Assembly (NCBI GenBank): GCA_023079485.1
Contig: CM041090.1
Coordinates: forward strand, 9,856,519 to 9,920,518
Length of the DNA stretch: 64,000 bases
DNA from: Archilochus colubris
Taxonomy: Eukaryota; Chordata; Aves; Apodiformes; Trochilidae
Direction: 5' to 3'
Shown: positions 12,601 to 27,600 of the stretch, piece by piece
How positions within the stretch are numbered: the first letter of the stretch is position 1
How the letters are laid out: each line of letters opens with the position of its first letter
The notes under the pieces: generated by a model
Database searches by the model: none
The model's input: only the letters and a program-made list of their open reading frames with translations
What the model was told of the DNA's origin: nothing
Program-made: the position numbers and the translations under genes

Positions 12601-15600
12601 GGATGCCATTGGTCTTCTTGGCTTGATGATCCTATAATCATCATACTGTCCCACTCTTAACAAATTCCAGCCACCCTCCCTATTGCCTTGTCAGGCCACT
12701 ACAGCCAGAAGAGATAAGCAGCACAGGTTTGCAAAGGATGCACACTGCCTGTCAATACATCCCATGCCAATGGCTTTCCCAACTCCTCCCTCCCATCCCC
12801 CCCCCCTATGAAATTGCAGCTTTTATTTATCCTGTGGATGTGAAGGACATAATGGGACAAGTTTACCCCATCTCAAGTGGACTTTGGCTTAGTTACAGCT
12901 GCCTTGGATGACCACATTTAAACAGACAGCGGCAATTTTTAATTTTTTTTTTTTTTTTAAATAATCTCTTCACAAACGTTCTAACACCTCAAGACAGGGA
13001 AAACAGGAGGCTCAAGCTCCTAGGAGGGAAAGGACATGCCCGTGGAGCATCATGACATTGGCAGGGGTCCAGCAGTTGAACTTTCCTTTACCACAACTTC
13101 CAGTCTCCCAGCTCCCTCAGCCCAGGATGCAAATTGCCAGGATGCAAACAGGGCTGAGTGCTGCTGGAACAATGGTGTGAGTGAGAAAATGAAAACTTTG
13201 TGTGCCTGCTGTAGGAGGAATCTTTCTCACTTCTGTTTCTAAAGAAAGATCTCTTCCTCTGTTTGCCATGGTATTATGTGCTTTTCAAATTACTGCTTTT
13301 ATGCTGCAATGGCAAAGAATGTTAGCACTGCCCATCTGTATTTCCAGTCCTTATCTCCCTCAGTCCCTGTTTCTTCTAGATTTCTGCTCAGTCTTATCTT
13401 GTGCTCTGCCTGGTTTTCTCCAATCCCTCATTTCTTCTGGATTCCCAGCCCGTGTGTGCTATTCACATAAATTAAAGGAAAACTCAGGTATCTCAGTGTT
13501 GGGATTGCCTCAGAGACAGATCTCCTCGACATCAGCAGTGCTTTTTTACATGCCTTGAGATAAACATACTCAGAGGAGTTTTTCAATAGGAAAAAGGAAA
13601 TCATCCCAAAGGGGCCAAGATAGAAACATGAGAAATACTAACATTCTCAGATTCATGATATAAGTTCCTCAATGGGATCTATAACTGAGACACTATATCA
13701 TAGAATCATAGAATTAGCCGGGTTGGAAGGGACCTCAGAGATCATCTAGTCCAACCCTTGACCCACCGGAGCAGTTGCTAGACCATGGCACTGAGTGCCA
13801 CATCCAGTCTTTTTTTTAAATGTCTCCAGGGACGGAGAATCCACCACCTCCCCGGGCAGTCCATTCCACAGCCTAATCACCCTCTCCGTGAAGAAATTCT
13901 TTCTAATATCTAACCTAAACCTCCCCTGGCACAACTTAAGACTGTGTCCTCTTGTCTTGTTGAAGGTCATCTGTGAAAAGAGTCCAGTTCCCACCTCGCT
14001 ACAGCCTCCTTTCAGGTAGTTGTAGACAGCAATGAGGTCTCCCCTGAGCCTCCTCTTCTTCAGGCTGAACAGCCCCAGCTCTCTCAGCCTCTCCTCATAG
14101 GGCCTGTGCTCGAGTCCCTTCACCAGCCTGGTTGCCCTCCTTTGGACCTGTTCCAGGACCTCTACATCCTTCTTAAACTGAGGAGCCCAGAACTGGACAC
14201 AGTACTCGAGGTATGGCCTAACCAGCGCTGAGTACAGGGGAAGAATCACCTCCCTGGACCTGCTGGTGACATATATATATATATATATATATATGTCTCC
14301 CTAAGCAGTAAAAGCTGTGGGATGCTGGATAAGGGAAAAACTACTTTCCTGCCAACAGGTCAGCCCATGTGCCAGGCTGTGCCACTGGAACTGTGTCCCT
14401 GGTAGTAAAAAAAACCCCAAAATTCAGGGAGAGCAGGAGAACTGATTCCCACAATGCGTGGAGATGATTTTGGGCTTGGTATCTGACACTGATCTGTTAT
14501 CTGGATTACTCTTTTGAATCACTCTTCTGAATTTGAAACACAGCACTGAAAAGAAGTGTAAGTCCATGCAGCAGATGTGCCAGACTTACTCTGTGTTAGC
14601 ACTAGCATTTGCACATAAGATGCTGGCCAGATGAGGAATTCCCAGCCAGTTGAACCCTGGATAAAGGTAACTGGTGGCACCATGTGTATCCATTAAGAAA
14701 CAACAAAGAGGAGCAAGCACAGCTTTTTCCAAGAGAGCAAAACCTCTTTACATGACCAGTATGCAGAAGCACAGCCATGATGACCCTGCCCAAATACACC
14801 AGTAGAACTTGGGTGGGGAAAACTCACTAAGAGGTGATTCATCCATTTTAAAAGGGATTTATAGCTCAGACCTCACTATCCTCAAGAGTTAATCCCCAGG
14901 AAGGAGCAGGTTTTCCTGAAGCCTGCCCACACCACTTCCCAGCAAAAGGGCTGTAGCATCCTAGCAGCCAAGCTCACTGACCAGATGAGTGCAGACTCCC
15001 TAAATGGGGTGGTTTTTTTCTGGTTGCTGTAGTTATTTTACAGGCAGTATAAAAGAACAACTGAAATCTCTCTCTGAACATATGCTGAATCCCTCAGGGA
15101 CAGGAGAGCCACTCCAGCTCCTAAGGGCAGTGGGGAGTAGGGACCTGAACCTTCCTCTGCTCTTCTGTAAAAGAATAAAAACTCTCCCTTAAGGGTAAAA
15201 TGAAAACAAAAAAGTCTCAGTTCTGCAAACACCTTGAATGCATTTAACCACCCTCAGGTAAGCACCAGCAAACAGTTAACTTAAATTGGAATTAGCAGCG
15301 AGTCCTAAATTAAGCAATTTAAAGCCACAAATCACATCTAAACTGCTAAGTGCTGGGGGAAGAAGGGAATAAGAAAAAAAACTTTTCTTCAGAAAAAAAT
15401 TTAAAATCCATGATGTTCAATAATCCTAGGATGTTACTTGAAACAAGTGAGTGTCCTGGTTTGGACAAAGCAAGAGCAAAAGTACCCCTAAATGTAACAC
15501 AAATCAAACAGGTCCTTAAAAACATGAATTCTTCCAGCAGGAGAGTAATTTCTCGCCTGAGTTGGTCAATTTTTATGGAAATTCTGCTAGAGTAAAAAAT

Positions 15601-18600
15601 GACCCTTGAATCCTTTTTCCAGGCAAATTCCAGCAGTTTCTTTATCCCAGATCTTGTCTTTTTTTTTTTGTGCCCTAGTACAAAGCCTACATAAGCTACA
15701 TAAGCCTATTATGACAGCAAAAAATAGGATAGTGAGAAATTTCTTAATATTTTTTTCAGCTAAAAGGCTTTAAGAAAGAGTATTTAATTGTCAGTCATCA
15801 TAATCCACTGATCTCTTAAAGTCTCTACAACATTTAGGCTAAATTTTGCCACTTGGGGACATGGGGGCTGAAATCTGATCTGTAATGCTGGTTGCCACAG
15901 CCTACTCAGTGTCTCACTAACTCCTAGAAGGAACAAGGTTTCTCCACAGGGATTTGCAAAGAGTACAGAAAACTAATCATCAAAAAGTTACTTACATGTG
16001 TTTCAAAATAATTCTGTAAGAGGTTCTAGTCCTGCATATTGCTGTTAGTATTTGTTCCTTCTAAACTGTCTGTTTTACACTTTTATTACTGAATCAGTTT
16101 TACTTTTTATTATATATTTACTTAACCGAATGTTTTTTAAATCCTGAGTTAATTTTATCTACAAAATCCTTGCCTGCTTTATTTTACTTAGTTTATTAAA
16201 ACTAAATTAAACATCCTGAAAGCTACTTTGTTTTCTTTATGCCATTGTACTCATAGAATCATAGAATCATAGAATCATAGAATCATAGAATTGTCCGGGT
16301 TGGAAGGGACCTCAGAGATCATCTAGTCCAACCCTTGACCCACCGGAGCAGTTGCTAGACCATGGCACTGAGTGCCACATCCAGTCTTTTTTTAAATGTC
16401 TCCAGGGACAGAGAATCTACCACCTCACCGGGCAGTCCATTCCACAGCCTAATCACCCTCTCCGTGAAGAAATTCTTTCTAATATCTAACCTAAACCTCC
16501 CCTGGCACAACTTAAGACTGTGTCCTCTTGTCTTGTTGAAGTTAATTATGTTAAATTCAATTAAAAAATTAAATAATTTCAGGTTTGTTATCCATTTTCA
16601 GTATTTTTTTGTAGCTTTATTTGAACTGGCCTTCACCTCACATACTGGACCCTGCAAAACAAGAACTGAAATGTAGGTCTAAGGCTATTAACTGGATCAG
16701 TTTAATGAACTAAGCCTAACAGAACAAAACTTCACTCTCCTCTGCCTCAATGCAGCCACCACCCTCCATTACCATGAAAAGCTTAAATAAGAAATCATTT
16801 TGAACAGACCACAACAAGAAAAATTCTAAGCTAATCTAATTACCCTGTACTTAGATATGCTCCTTTCTCTCTGTGAATGTAATCAGTAACTACAGTACTA
16901 TTTAAAAAAAAAAAACAAAAAACACTTTAAAAAAAGAATCTACCTTTTTGTCAAAATCACAATATTCTACCTGGAAAAGTTTTTATAAGCTTATTTTCCC
17001 CAAAACCAATGAGTCTGCCATGGCTGCAGCTTCACCAATAGCCAACTTCAAAGGCTATTAAGAGATTTCCTTTTTTCAAGCAAGTGCAGCACTGGGAGAG
17101 TCTATCATCATCATTTCACCTCATGGATATATCAAGGGATTTGAGTGATGGTATATATAAAAAAAATAAAATTCTAAAAGAGAGTTAGAGTTGCTGAGCA
17201 ACGTGGGCTCTTTCTGGTGACAGTCACAGAATTTGCCTACTGAGAGATTCTGCTTTTGAGTTCTTTGAGTTTGAGGCTCAGTGCAGTTGTCTTTGCAGGT
17301 CTGAAAGAGGCAGGTATTTGACTTGGTAAGATACAGATCCCAGAACATTTTTATGCCCAGTATAAGCAAACTATCATTATCTTCATTTTTTTTTCTAATA
17401 ATATATAGATATATGTATGTGAACGTACTTGCACACTTTCAAAATACCTAAAGCAAATAATAAAATAGAAAAAAGTTACGGGATTTTGATCAGCTGCAAT
17501 AAAAAACTTTTTTTTTTTAATTACCCAGACTGTGAAAACTGTTAGGGTTGGAATCTCTTGGTATTTAAAGAAACTTAGAAGACCTATCAAAGCATCATAC
17601 TGCAAAGAAGAAAGTGAGGCAAAGCTGTCACTTATCTCTCATTTTTGGGAAGAATTTTAACTTAAAATATCCTCAAAGGCTCTGCATAGGGAAGCAACAT
17701 CCAAGATTTCCCCATAGCTGAAACAAAAATTCCCAAAACACCCCAAAATAATCCCTGGATTTGTTATATAAAGCACTTACTTTATCTTTTCAGCAGCTGT
17801 TTTCTATGCTTTTGCCCCTTATTAAAAGGTTTCTGGAATCCTCAAAGTAAGGAGACACTTGCTGCCAGGTTTACCACCCACTTGGCTGAATCAGACATGA
17901 ATCACAAATTGATGCAAAGATCTCAATAGGTGGGAGGTGAAAGAGCAAGTCAACAAGAAGAATGCTCCCCAAGCAAGCTCCAACAGGAATATGTCAGCAA
18001 ACACTCACAAAACCTTTATAAATAACTTTAGGAGTGCAACAATTGATTCAGCTCCCAAGGTAGGGTGAGGTTCTTACAGCAACTGGCTTACCCCATTATT
18101 ACCCCATTTTATCTTCTCTTGACCCTGAGCAGTTAACAGGTTGCACAAACACTATTGCCCCCACAGTAATGAGTGTTCATCACTAGACAGAAAAGTATTT
18201 AGGGCCAGAACTGAAATGTTGCTCTATTATGTATATTAAGGGATAGTACAACCCAGAGTCTGGAAATCATAGAATCATAGAACTGGCTGGGTTGGAAGGG
18301 ACCTCAGAGATCATCAAGTCCAACCCTTGATCCACTCCCGCTGCAGTTCCCAGCCCATGGCACTGAGTGCCACATCCAGTCTCTTTTGAAATATCTCCAG
18401 GGATGGAGAATCCACTACTTCCCTGGGCAGCCCATTCCAACGTCTGATCACCCTCTCCATAAAGAAATTCTTTCTAATATCCAACCTAAACCTCCCCTGG
18501 CACAACTTGAGACCCTGCCCTCTTGTCTTGTTGAAAGTCGTCTGTCAAAAGAGCCCAACCCCCCACTGGCTCCAGCCTCCTTTCAGGGAGTTGTAGAGAG

Positions 18601-21600
18601 TGATGAGGTCTCCCCTGAGCCTCCTCTTCTCCAGCCTGAACACCCCCAGCTCCCTCAGCCTCTCCTCATAGGATCTCTGCTCGAGTCCCTTCACCAGCCC
18701 AGTTGCCCTCCTTTGGACCTGCTCCAGGACCTCGATATCCTTCGTCAACTGAGGGAACCAAAATCTGAGCATCAGCTTTAAAAACCTTGTGCCCTGACCT
18801 GATAATGCAACAGCATCATTCTTCAGCTGATGAGAGGTGCTGTGCCAACCAATATCAATCAATAATAATTCAAATAAATCACTGCAATTGGCCTTCTGCC
18901 AGGGCAGCTGTGCTATTTCAAATGCTGTCAGCAGTCACTCAAGGAATACAAACAGCATAACCACATCCCTGAGCAAGGAAATCACTGAGCAATCTCCACG
19001 TGCCAGACTCCTTGCAAGCCTGGAGCATTCTCATATCTGCTTTAGTCCCCCAGGGAGCTAATTCCTATTGTGTACAAGTGCAGGATGGAGCTGTAAGACT
19101 TGACAATCAACAGCGAGGGAGAAGGGACGATCCTGGAGAAGAGCAGTTTGCACAAAACATGAGCAACTGCCCCAGCAGCACCTCTCAGCAGACTGCCAGG
19201 CAAACTGTGACTACACCTTCATCTCTTCCTCCCTCTTTTTTACCATCCAGTCACACAAACCTTTGAGAAGTGATGGTGCTCAGCCTGTACTCAGCCCTTG
19301 ATGCTTCCGGTTTTCTGCTCAGCTGTGGGTGAGGGCCACAGCTGCTCAACCCTCTTTTGGCAGGTGTATCCTCTGGCTGTCAGGGCTTCCATTTCCTGTT
19401 TGTTCCACACTCAAGATGGGCTGGGCTAAACCTTCAGAGTCATGAGAAACACTTCATGCAATGAGCAAAGCCAATGCTGCAAGACAGAAGCCTCCGGTTC
19501 CTGTGTTTTCTCCTCCCTCATGCCTCGTCACTCAGGGATTCACACATCCTTTGGCTTCACTCCTCTTAAGGATATTTGATAAACTTGCTGTTTATTCACT
19601 AAAGGAAGAAGCAAACGCAAGAGAAATGGATGGTCTGTAGCAGACTGGATTACTAGGACCAAAAAAATCCCACTCCACAGCTGGATTCTACTTGTAATTC
19701 CAGGAGTCCCTCTCCAAATCACAGGAAAATTAAGTGCAAAGATGTGAAAAGCATTGCTTGCCTTTCTGCAAACAGCATCAAGACCCACAGTCTGCTGACT
19801 TTTCTGCAGGAATCAATTCTGAATTTTGTTTCTGATCATTATCAGGTGAAGTATCTGCAACCTTTGTGTCACCCCCAGGCCAAAAGCCAAAATAGTCAGG
19901 TGGCTTTAAAGCAGCACTGTCACAAGGACTTACTTTACTTCTCTCACAGAGATTCTGTAAAAGCCAACACTGTTGGCTGAAAGACAGATTTTATTTTAAT
20001 AAGAACCAGCATTCTCTATTTTAAGGGATACTGAAATGTCTGCCTTTGATACCAGCTTTAAACATGGCCACTATCTCTACCTTTATTCTGCTCTGAAAGG
20101 TAGAGGTTCTCTAATAGGATGGTGATCTGCCACTTGTCCCTACTGAGCAGAGGAAAACCAACCCAAAGAGGTTCTGCCCTTACCAGGGTTCTGCCAGAAC
20201 ATCAGTCTTGCTGGAAAATGAAATGTTATTATCCAAGAAATAAATGGAATGTTCCTCTCTGTAGGAAAGTTGACTCACTTTCAGAGCCCAGACATTTGAG
20301 ATTTATCCAGGCTGTCCATCACCCAGAACAATTTTGTGGTAAATCAAATATCACTTTAGCAGATGGTGTGTCAGAAGAGAAGAAATCTATCTTAACCTTC
20401 AAAACAACTGCAATTTAAGTCTTCAGAAACTTCCAATGCCACAGTTGGGTGATGTGAGAATTCTCTGCTCATCTTCTATCTCTGCTTGTCATGGGTGACT
20501 AATTGACATCATCAGTAGTGAGAAAGGACATCTAGAAAGACAACACTCTTTAGGTGAGAAAAGGAGCCTCATCTCCTGCTAGGCAGGACACATAATTCCC
20601 ATTTCCAAACAGGCTGTATAATTGCAACTGCTTAAAACCTAAAACCATCCACACTTCTCTATCCACAGACCAATAAAGAAGTTTAGACTAAAACACAAGC
20701 ACGATTTGTTCAGACACAAACGTGTCACAAGTGAACTCCATATGACCTCAAATTCAAATGTACCACAGTAAGTGCCAATCCATTTGAATCAGGTGTGGTT
20801 TCTGCCCAAGATCAAGAGAGGCTGTGACTGGCAACAGGCCAGGAAAAAGCTTCAAGAAGCTGATCTCCCCTGTGTGAACTCCTAGTACTGCAGAAGGAAG
20901 CTGAGCTTCATCTGCTTTGCTGAGGTGGTGCAGGATGGTCCAGCTGTGCTGGACACACAGCTCTTACTCTGCCTGCCCAGCAGCTAAGGACAAGGCTTTC
21001 CACCAGTGTAATGCTCCAGTGATTCAGTGGTCACAAGAGAATCTCCAGTCTGAACAGATAAAGAGAAATGAAGGACACTGTAACACTCACCCGTTATTAC
21101 ACTTCCCCATTTGCCACAAACCACCACGACCAGACAGAAATTGCAAAACACTCTTCTATGAACTGGACAAAGACTCCTCTCTTCCTATCCCTAAACAGCT
21201 CAGGTTGGTGACCACACGTTGAAAGGTTACCATGCTTTCAATGTCTTCTCATGAAAGGGTCCCAGAAGCCAGATACCGTACACTGAGATTCTGCCTGAAA
21301 GGAATCTAACACTAAGAGTGCAAGCCCGTCCTCCTATGATTCATTTTTTCCTCTAGTGAAGGATAGGAAGCACAAACATGGAGTTAAGGTTGATGTCTGG
21401 ACCTACTGGTTATATGTGACAACTGTGCTCCACTTTGGTCACTATTCCATGGAAGTTTTGACAAACTGGAGGAAAGTTCAGGAATGAATAACAAACATCG
21501 TATCACTGAGGCCAAAAAAACCGTGTTTATCCTGAGAAGACCAAGCACAGCAACTGTCTTCTAATACTTTATTTTTCATAACTATAACAGCAGTCAATTG

Positions 21601-24600
21601 CTCTCTGTGTCCGCTTAGAAGGACAAAACCCAATAGCTTTAATTTGCAACAAAACCAAAAAAAATTCAGGTGAGATATAAGAAAAGGATTTTTCAGAAAT
21701 ATCAGTGAGTTTTCAAACAGGCTTGACAAATGCCTGTGAAATTGTCCTAACACAGTCACAGTGACACCTGCCACCAAGACAGGACAAGGCTGATCCCAGT
21801 GTCTAAAATTTACAATACTTTTAAAGAAGTCACAATTACCAATATGTTTCATCATCAAATTCAACATTTAAGTCCTGCTATTCAAGTCTTGCAGGATGAG
21901 GAAGAAATTTACGCAATTCCTTTCTGTGCTTTATTTCCATTTCCTAAAAAGCATTAAATCTTCCATTTAAAAAAAGAAAAATAATAAAAAAGAAATCAAT
22001 CCCTCACACCAACACTTGTCTGCAAATCAGGATTTCTGAAATTACTGTACACATGCATGTACATATGCATATGAAGAGACTACTGACAGGTATTTATTTT
22101 TAAAATGTACTTACATAACTTTCTGCTTTGCTACAATGATAATTCAGACTCTATCATCATAAAATGTCAGGCATTAATTTACAAAAGATCTCAGCAAACT
22201 CCTCCACTACTTCAGTATCTTGGGATCTTGGAGCAGCCGCCTGCCCCTTGCTCTGCTCCACTTCAGAACAGTGTTAAACAATTTAAGTAATTAATGCTTG
22301 TAAATTACATTAGAGGAACACACAAAAAAAGGCATTTAATAAAGTGAACACAGGCAGCCCTAAAGTGGAAAGGATTATTAGTTGAGAAACGTCACGTAAA
22401 AACAGATCAGACAGATTGGTAACAGTTTGCCATCTGCTCCTCTTATCTATCACAAGGCAAAGTCCACTACTCCATCTCTCCTGTCCTCCTCTGTCTCCTC
22501 CAAACTCCCACCCCCATTTTCCTCTAAAGAAGGAAAAGAAAAGTAAGTTACTGCTTCACCTATCAGGAACACCCCTGTTCAAACAGGGCCCACCCTTTGC
22601 CATGGAATGCGAGTGTCAACATGTGAGAGGCAGAGTTATTCAGTGGGGTGTGGTATTTACCTTGGGGAAAAAACCTACAGCCTTCAGCAACCACTTAACC
22701 AACTCCGAGCTTTAGCACAGTAACCATCAGGTTATTTCAAACCACTGTGCTAAAAGGATTTTTTTAAAACAAAAACAAACAAAATTCAAACAAAAAACGC
22801 ACTCTGTTTGGGTTAATTTGGGTTAGCATCACAACAAGTGAGGCCAGTACCCCAAGTAGGACAGGAGGTCATAAGATGGGGAAAACTGGAATGCAGTGGA
22901 AAAGGAGACCTTTTACCTTCCCCCATAGGGATGAGAGGGCCTTCTTGGTTATGAGGTAGTTGTTTATCTTTGAAGTAAACCAAAGATTGGAGAAACTTTT
23001 CCTGCCCCAAGTCAGAACTAGAAAATATGTAAGGAATCTGGAGAAAAAAAAAAATTACTTCTCCCTTGAGTAACCTAAAGGATCAAAAGAGAATTTCTGT
23101 TACCAGCCCACCACAAGAAAGGCGAGCTGAAATCCTCCTTGGTATCAGAAGTAACTACTCCCAGAAGACAAGAGATTATTTAAAACCTTAATTTCCATAA
23201 TCTAGTCTTAAGAAAGAGTGGAATTCAGACCTTATGTAAGCAGGAGTGACTCAATGAAAGACTGAAACTGAAACAAGGCATCTGCCTTCCTGAAGAGTTG
23301 TGGGTGTTTGAACAATAGTGAATGTGGGATTACAGAGTGTGTTTTCTCTGCCCTGAAGGTAAATAAATGTGTTTACAATCAAGATCCTGGAGATCCCACC
23401 TTTTAAAAAGCATAAACATCGATTACCAATTATTGAGATACAAACCCACCTAAATATAGAATAAACAGGGTGTATACATAGACCCTTTATCAACCAAAAC
23501 TTTTATTTCATAGTAAGAGACCAAAAACCACGTAAAACTTAAAAAGAATTTCATACTGCTGGATCCTAGCAACAGAACTTCAAACCACACTCCTGTATCT
23601 TGCATACCACCTACACCAGCCTCCTGAAATAAGAAGCAAACAGCAGCTTCTATACCAGACTGGACATGGGCAGCAGAACCCAAGAGTGACCAACATCACT
23701 TCTCAGCAGAGAGAGAGAGAGAAAAGACACATTTTTGAAACAACATTTAGGGGTGGTTTCTGACTTATCGTTCACACAAAGGAGAACAAGCCATGCAGAT
23801 AAGTTACTCCACAAGCCAAGACAGATTTTGCAGTCCTGTCTCCTCCTTTTCTTTAAAAATGCAATGTAAAAAGAAATATTGACTTGGTTACATTTATCCT
23901 GCAGCCATCCCCTGTCCCAGACATGATTGCTGCCTATACAGAGCACTGGTAAGGCAAACTGGGATCAAGACACCCAGCTATGGCAATGGGAGAGGATGTA
24001 TTTCTAGAGAATGCAGGAAGCTGCAAAGTAAACAAGGATGGAAAAAAATCATCAGGTCTTCGTCACTCTGGGCTTAACATAGGAGTGGGAAACCATGCTC
24101 AGAACATCAGCCAGCCCTGCTGCTGGAAAAAGACTTGGAGACTGTTGGTGTAGTGATCAACAAACACGAGGCTATTAGATAGCACAGGATTTCCTCTGTG
24201 CCGGGTCTCATTGTTGAAGGCAGTCAGTCACACATTCTCTTTGGTATTGTTATAAACATTGGTAAAACAAGAAACTGTTGTATAGGTCTGATTAGTGCCC
24301 AAATCCATTCAGATCATCAGGCCAGAGAGAAGCTCAGAGCCTCACTTGTTCCTAACATACTTAAAGTATAGCTTGCTTTTTTATATTTATTTTTTCCTAC
24401 TGAATGCCTTTGGTAGACATGGTGGCAACCGACAGGCAAAACGATCAGGAAGTCAGGAATCTCCACTTTAAAATCATCTCAAAGAATTTTCAACAGAATG
24501 GCAGGATCTGTCCTGAAATGGCTGCCTTGGGATTTAATTGCTTACTCATTCTGGTTTAGTACAAGCAAGGCACAAAAAGTTTGTTATCTAAATTCCACAT

Positions 24601-27600
24601 AATAATACAGAAAAAGACAATACAAACTGTATCCACTTATCAACCCCAAATTCTGACACTCAGTATTTTGCATTCTGAAAAGTGAAAGCAGGAGCGTAGG
24701 AAGGTTTCCTCGTTTCTTCAGATAACATTCTCCTCTGAACAAAGTTGACCCTTTGTGGAATGGGTGCCACTGTTCCTACAGAACGTGCCTGGGTGGGAAC
24801 TCTTGAGGAGGGAACCCACAGCAAGCAGAGCTCTTTGGGATTAGGACATTCAGGTCAAGTGCACTTGGCCAACAACCCACTCAAACCCCACAAAAGATAA
24901 CGAACAGCCAATCTGCATGCCAGAACACAGCTCACAGAGATTTTTATTTTTTCCATCAGAGCACCACATAAGCATACAGAAAAATACAGAGGCCGTATTT
25001 TGAGACTTGCTTTAGATTTCCTTCTTTCAGAAGATCAGGGTCTCAAAACTCAGGTTTCCTGAGCAGCCACTGAAGCACCGATGTCCTTCTGCGTGCACGT
25101 CCCGTTCTACTGAGAATTGCCCTCAAAGGGCAAAAATTCTTTGCCTCAGACTGAACAATTCCAACAAAATTCCAGCTGTTTCCAAGGCTGGAAAAGGATG
25201 GAGCAAACATACAACCCCTTTGAGTGCCCTCTTTAGCATGGGCCAGCCAGCTCTGGCTCGCTGTGGCTTGCGCTTTGGAAAGGAAGGGAGGATGATAACA
25301 CCACTGTCATTTGTCAACACCTTCCACTACTGGAAGGTGTCCAGATGCAGAATTATGTATGCACTAGAAATTTAATAATGTCTTAAACACAAAGCTGAGT
25401 TCTCAAAAGATAGGATTTTTCAGAACTGAAGTTTTTGGTATAAACTTAAATGTCTTGATGTCAATGCTTACTCTTTTTCTGCAGAGTTCATGATATAGGC
25501 TTTAATTATGTAATAACATATTGTAGTTCTTCTTCACTCCCTGTAAACAAACATTTCCCAAATCTATAAAAAGCAGCTTTTTAAAAAATTCTGTCCTCAT
25601 TGGCTTTACCATTTTTACTTCACTTTCTGGAAACCTACTGTAAGCATAGCAACTGAGTTGTGTGTTGTTTTCAGATGGCCACTGCAGAAGTAAAGTGCTT
25701 TCCAAATTTTGATAAAATTTGCTTTCACAATCTCTGCTACATAAACTAGATTATTCATATCTTATAGGGAAAACACTGTAGGAAAGATAGACTAATATGA
25801 AAATAACCACAAACTTTGAAAGCCCAATCTGAGGTGTCCATTTTTGTGCTTCCTAATACCTAGTGTTATACAATACTGTACAACAGTGTTGTAGTACAAC
25901 TCCCATTAATTTTGGTTGTGGATACAACTGTTCACCATTTTTGCTAGCACTCCCAAGTTGGTCAGTAAGAGAATGTGAAATACACAAGTAGTGGCTGTGG
26001 TGAAAGTCTGCATAAATAACTGCCCCAGTCTCTCCCAGGAAGGCAGCAAAAGTCAAGCAGATACCCACATCAGCAGGGGGAAGCCAGTCTCTCTTCTGTG
26101 ATCTGCCTGATTTGGTACACACCTATCCAGCAAGAAGTCCTGCAACACATGGCAACAGTCAATGTGAAACTGTCACTTGTCCTTTGAGTTGATCAGAAAT
26201 AAAAAACAGCTGCTTATTACTTAAGAGTATATGCATTTTGTGCATCAAGTTCTATACCTGCTTGTAATTACTGTAAACATTAACATACACACACAGCAGT
26301 CGCTTTAGTTCTGATATTTAATATTTTCAATACTTGACAATACTTGAATGATGATTTCTTGATAGAGCTGTCTCACGTTCTCCTGATGTGCTTTTTTAAA
26401 GAATGTATTTTCTTTGTTTTTTAAAGCAATAGCCTGTCTGCCCATTAAGTTTTGATCTTTTGTCTAGGTCTTTCCCTTTGCATTTCCAGTGGCAATCCCT
26501 ACCAGTCCCAATCACTCCCCTCCCGTTTGCCAGTACATACCCTGTATTTACCACAGCCCTCTTAACCTCCCTCATCTCCAGTTATGCTCAATTAGCCTGC
26601 ATTAGAATCACACCTCCTGTGTGTGTGTCCTGGAGCAGGTCCAAAGGAGGGCAACTGGGCTGGTAAAAGAACTTGAGCACAGATCCTATGATGAGAGGCT
26701 GAGGGAGCTGGGGATGTTCAGGCTGGAGAAGAGGAGGCTCAGGGGAGACCTCATCACTCTCTACAACTCCCTGAAAGGAGGTTGGAGCCAGAGGGGGTTG
26801 GGCTCTTTTGCCAGACGACTTTCAACAAGACAAGAGGGCAGGGTCTCAAGTTGTGCCAGGGGAGGTTTAGGTTGGATATTAGAAAGAATTTCTTTATGGA
26901 GAGGGTGATCAGACATTGGAATGGGCTGCCCAGGGAAGTTGTGGATTCTCCATCCCTGGAGATATTTAAGAAGAGACTGGATGTGGCACTCAGTGCCATG
27001 GCCTGGGAACTGCAGCGGGAGTGGATCAAGGGTTGGACTTGATGATCTCTGAGGTCCCTTCCAACCCAGCCAATTCTATGATTCTATGATAAGACTGGTC
27101 ATTTGAAAGCACAAGAAGACTACCAGCAATCCTCTCAGCATATATGGCAGAGGAGATGTTTCATGAGAGGCGGGGATTTCAAAGCAAAAGAACACATTCC
27201 AGTCGTGGAAGGCACTGACACGGGGCATCAGTTCCATCCTCCCTTCCTTTCCAAAGCACATGATGCAGAGTGAGACAGAGCTGGCTGCCCCATTTACCAT
27301 GACCATGGTTAAGAATGCATACAGAAGAGTGCTATATTTGCAGAGGTTCTTCAGGCCCAGTGAGAGATTGGGCAAAACCTTGGTCACAGCTTCTTCCTGC
27401 ACAACTGAGCCTCCTCAAGCCCTCTGCCTGAAAAGTGGGGTGGCTGAGCACTTCAAAGGTGAGAAGTAGAAACCTACATTTGATTTGGCTTTCCATCTCA
27501 AGAAGCAGAGCACAGAAATTACATCATCCACAGTGAACACCATGGAGAGGAACCATTGCAGTGTTCTCAACTACACAGAGCTGCTTGAAAAAAGCTAAGA

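Noticed and set aside
13202..13558. 118-codon plus-strand open frame in ITPKA intron 1
   Set aside because: No motif, no splice context and no similarity I recognise. It is within the length expected by chance in a 26-kb intron.
13746..14249. 167-codon reverse-transcriptase-like open frame as a cellular gene
   Set aside because: It is the decayed C-terminal part of CR1 ORF2 within a 5'-truncated LINE copy.
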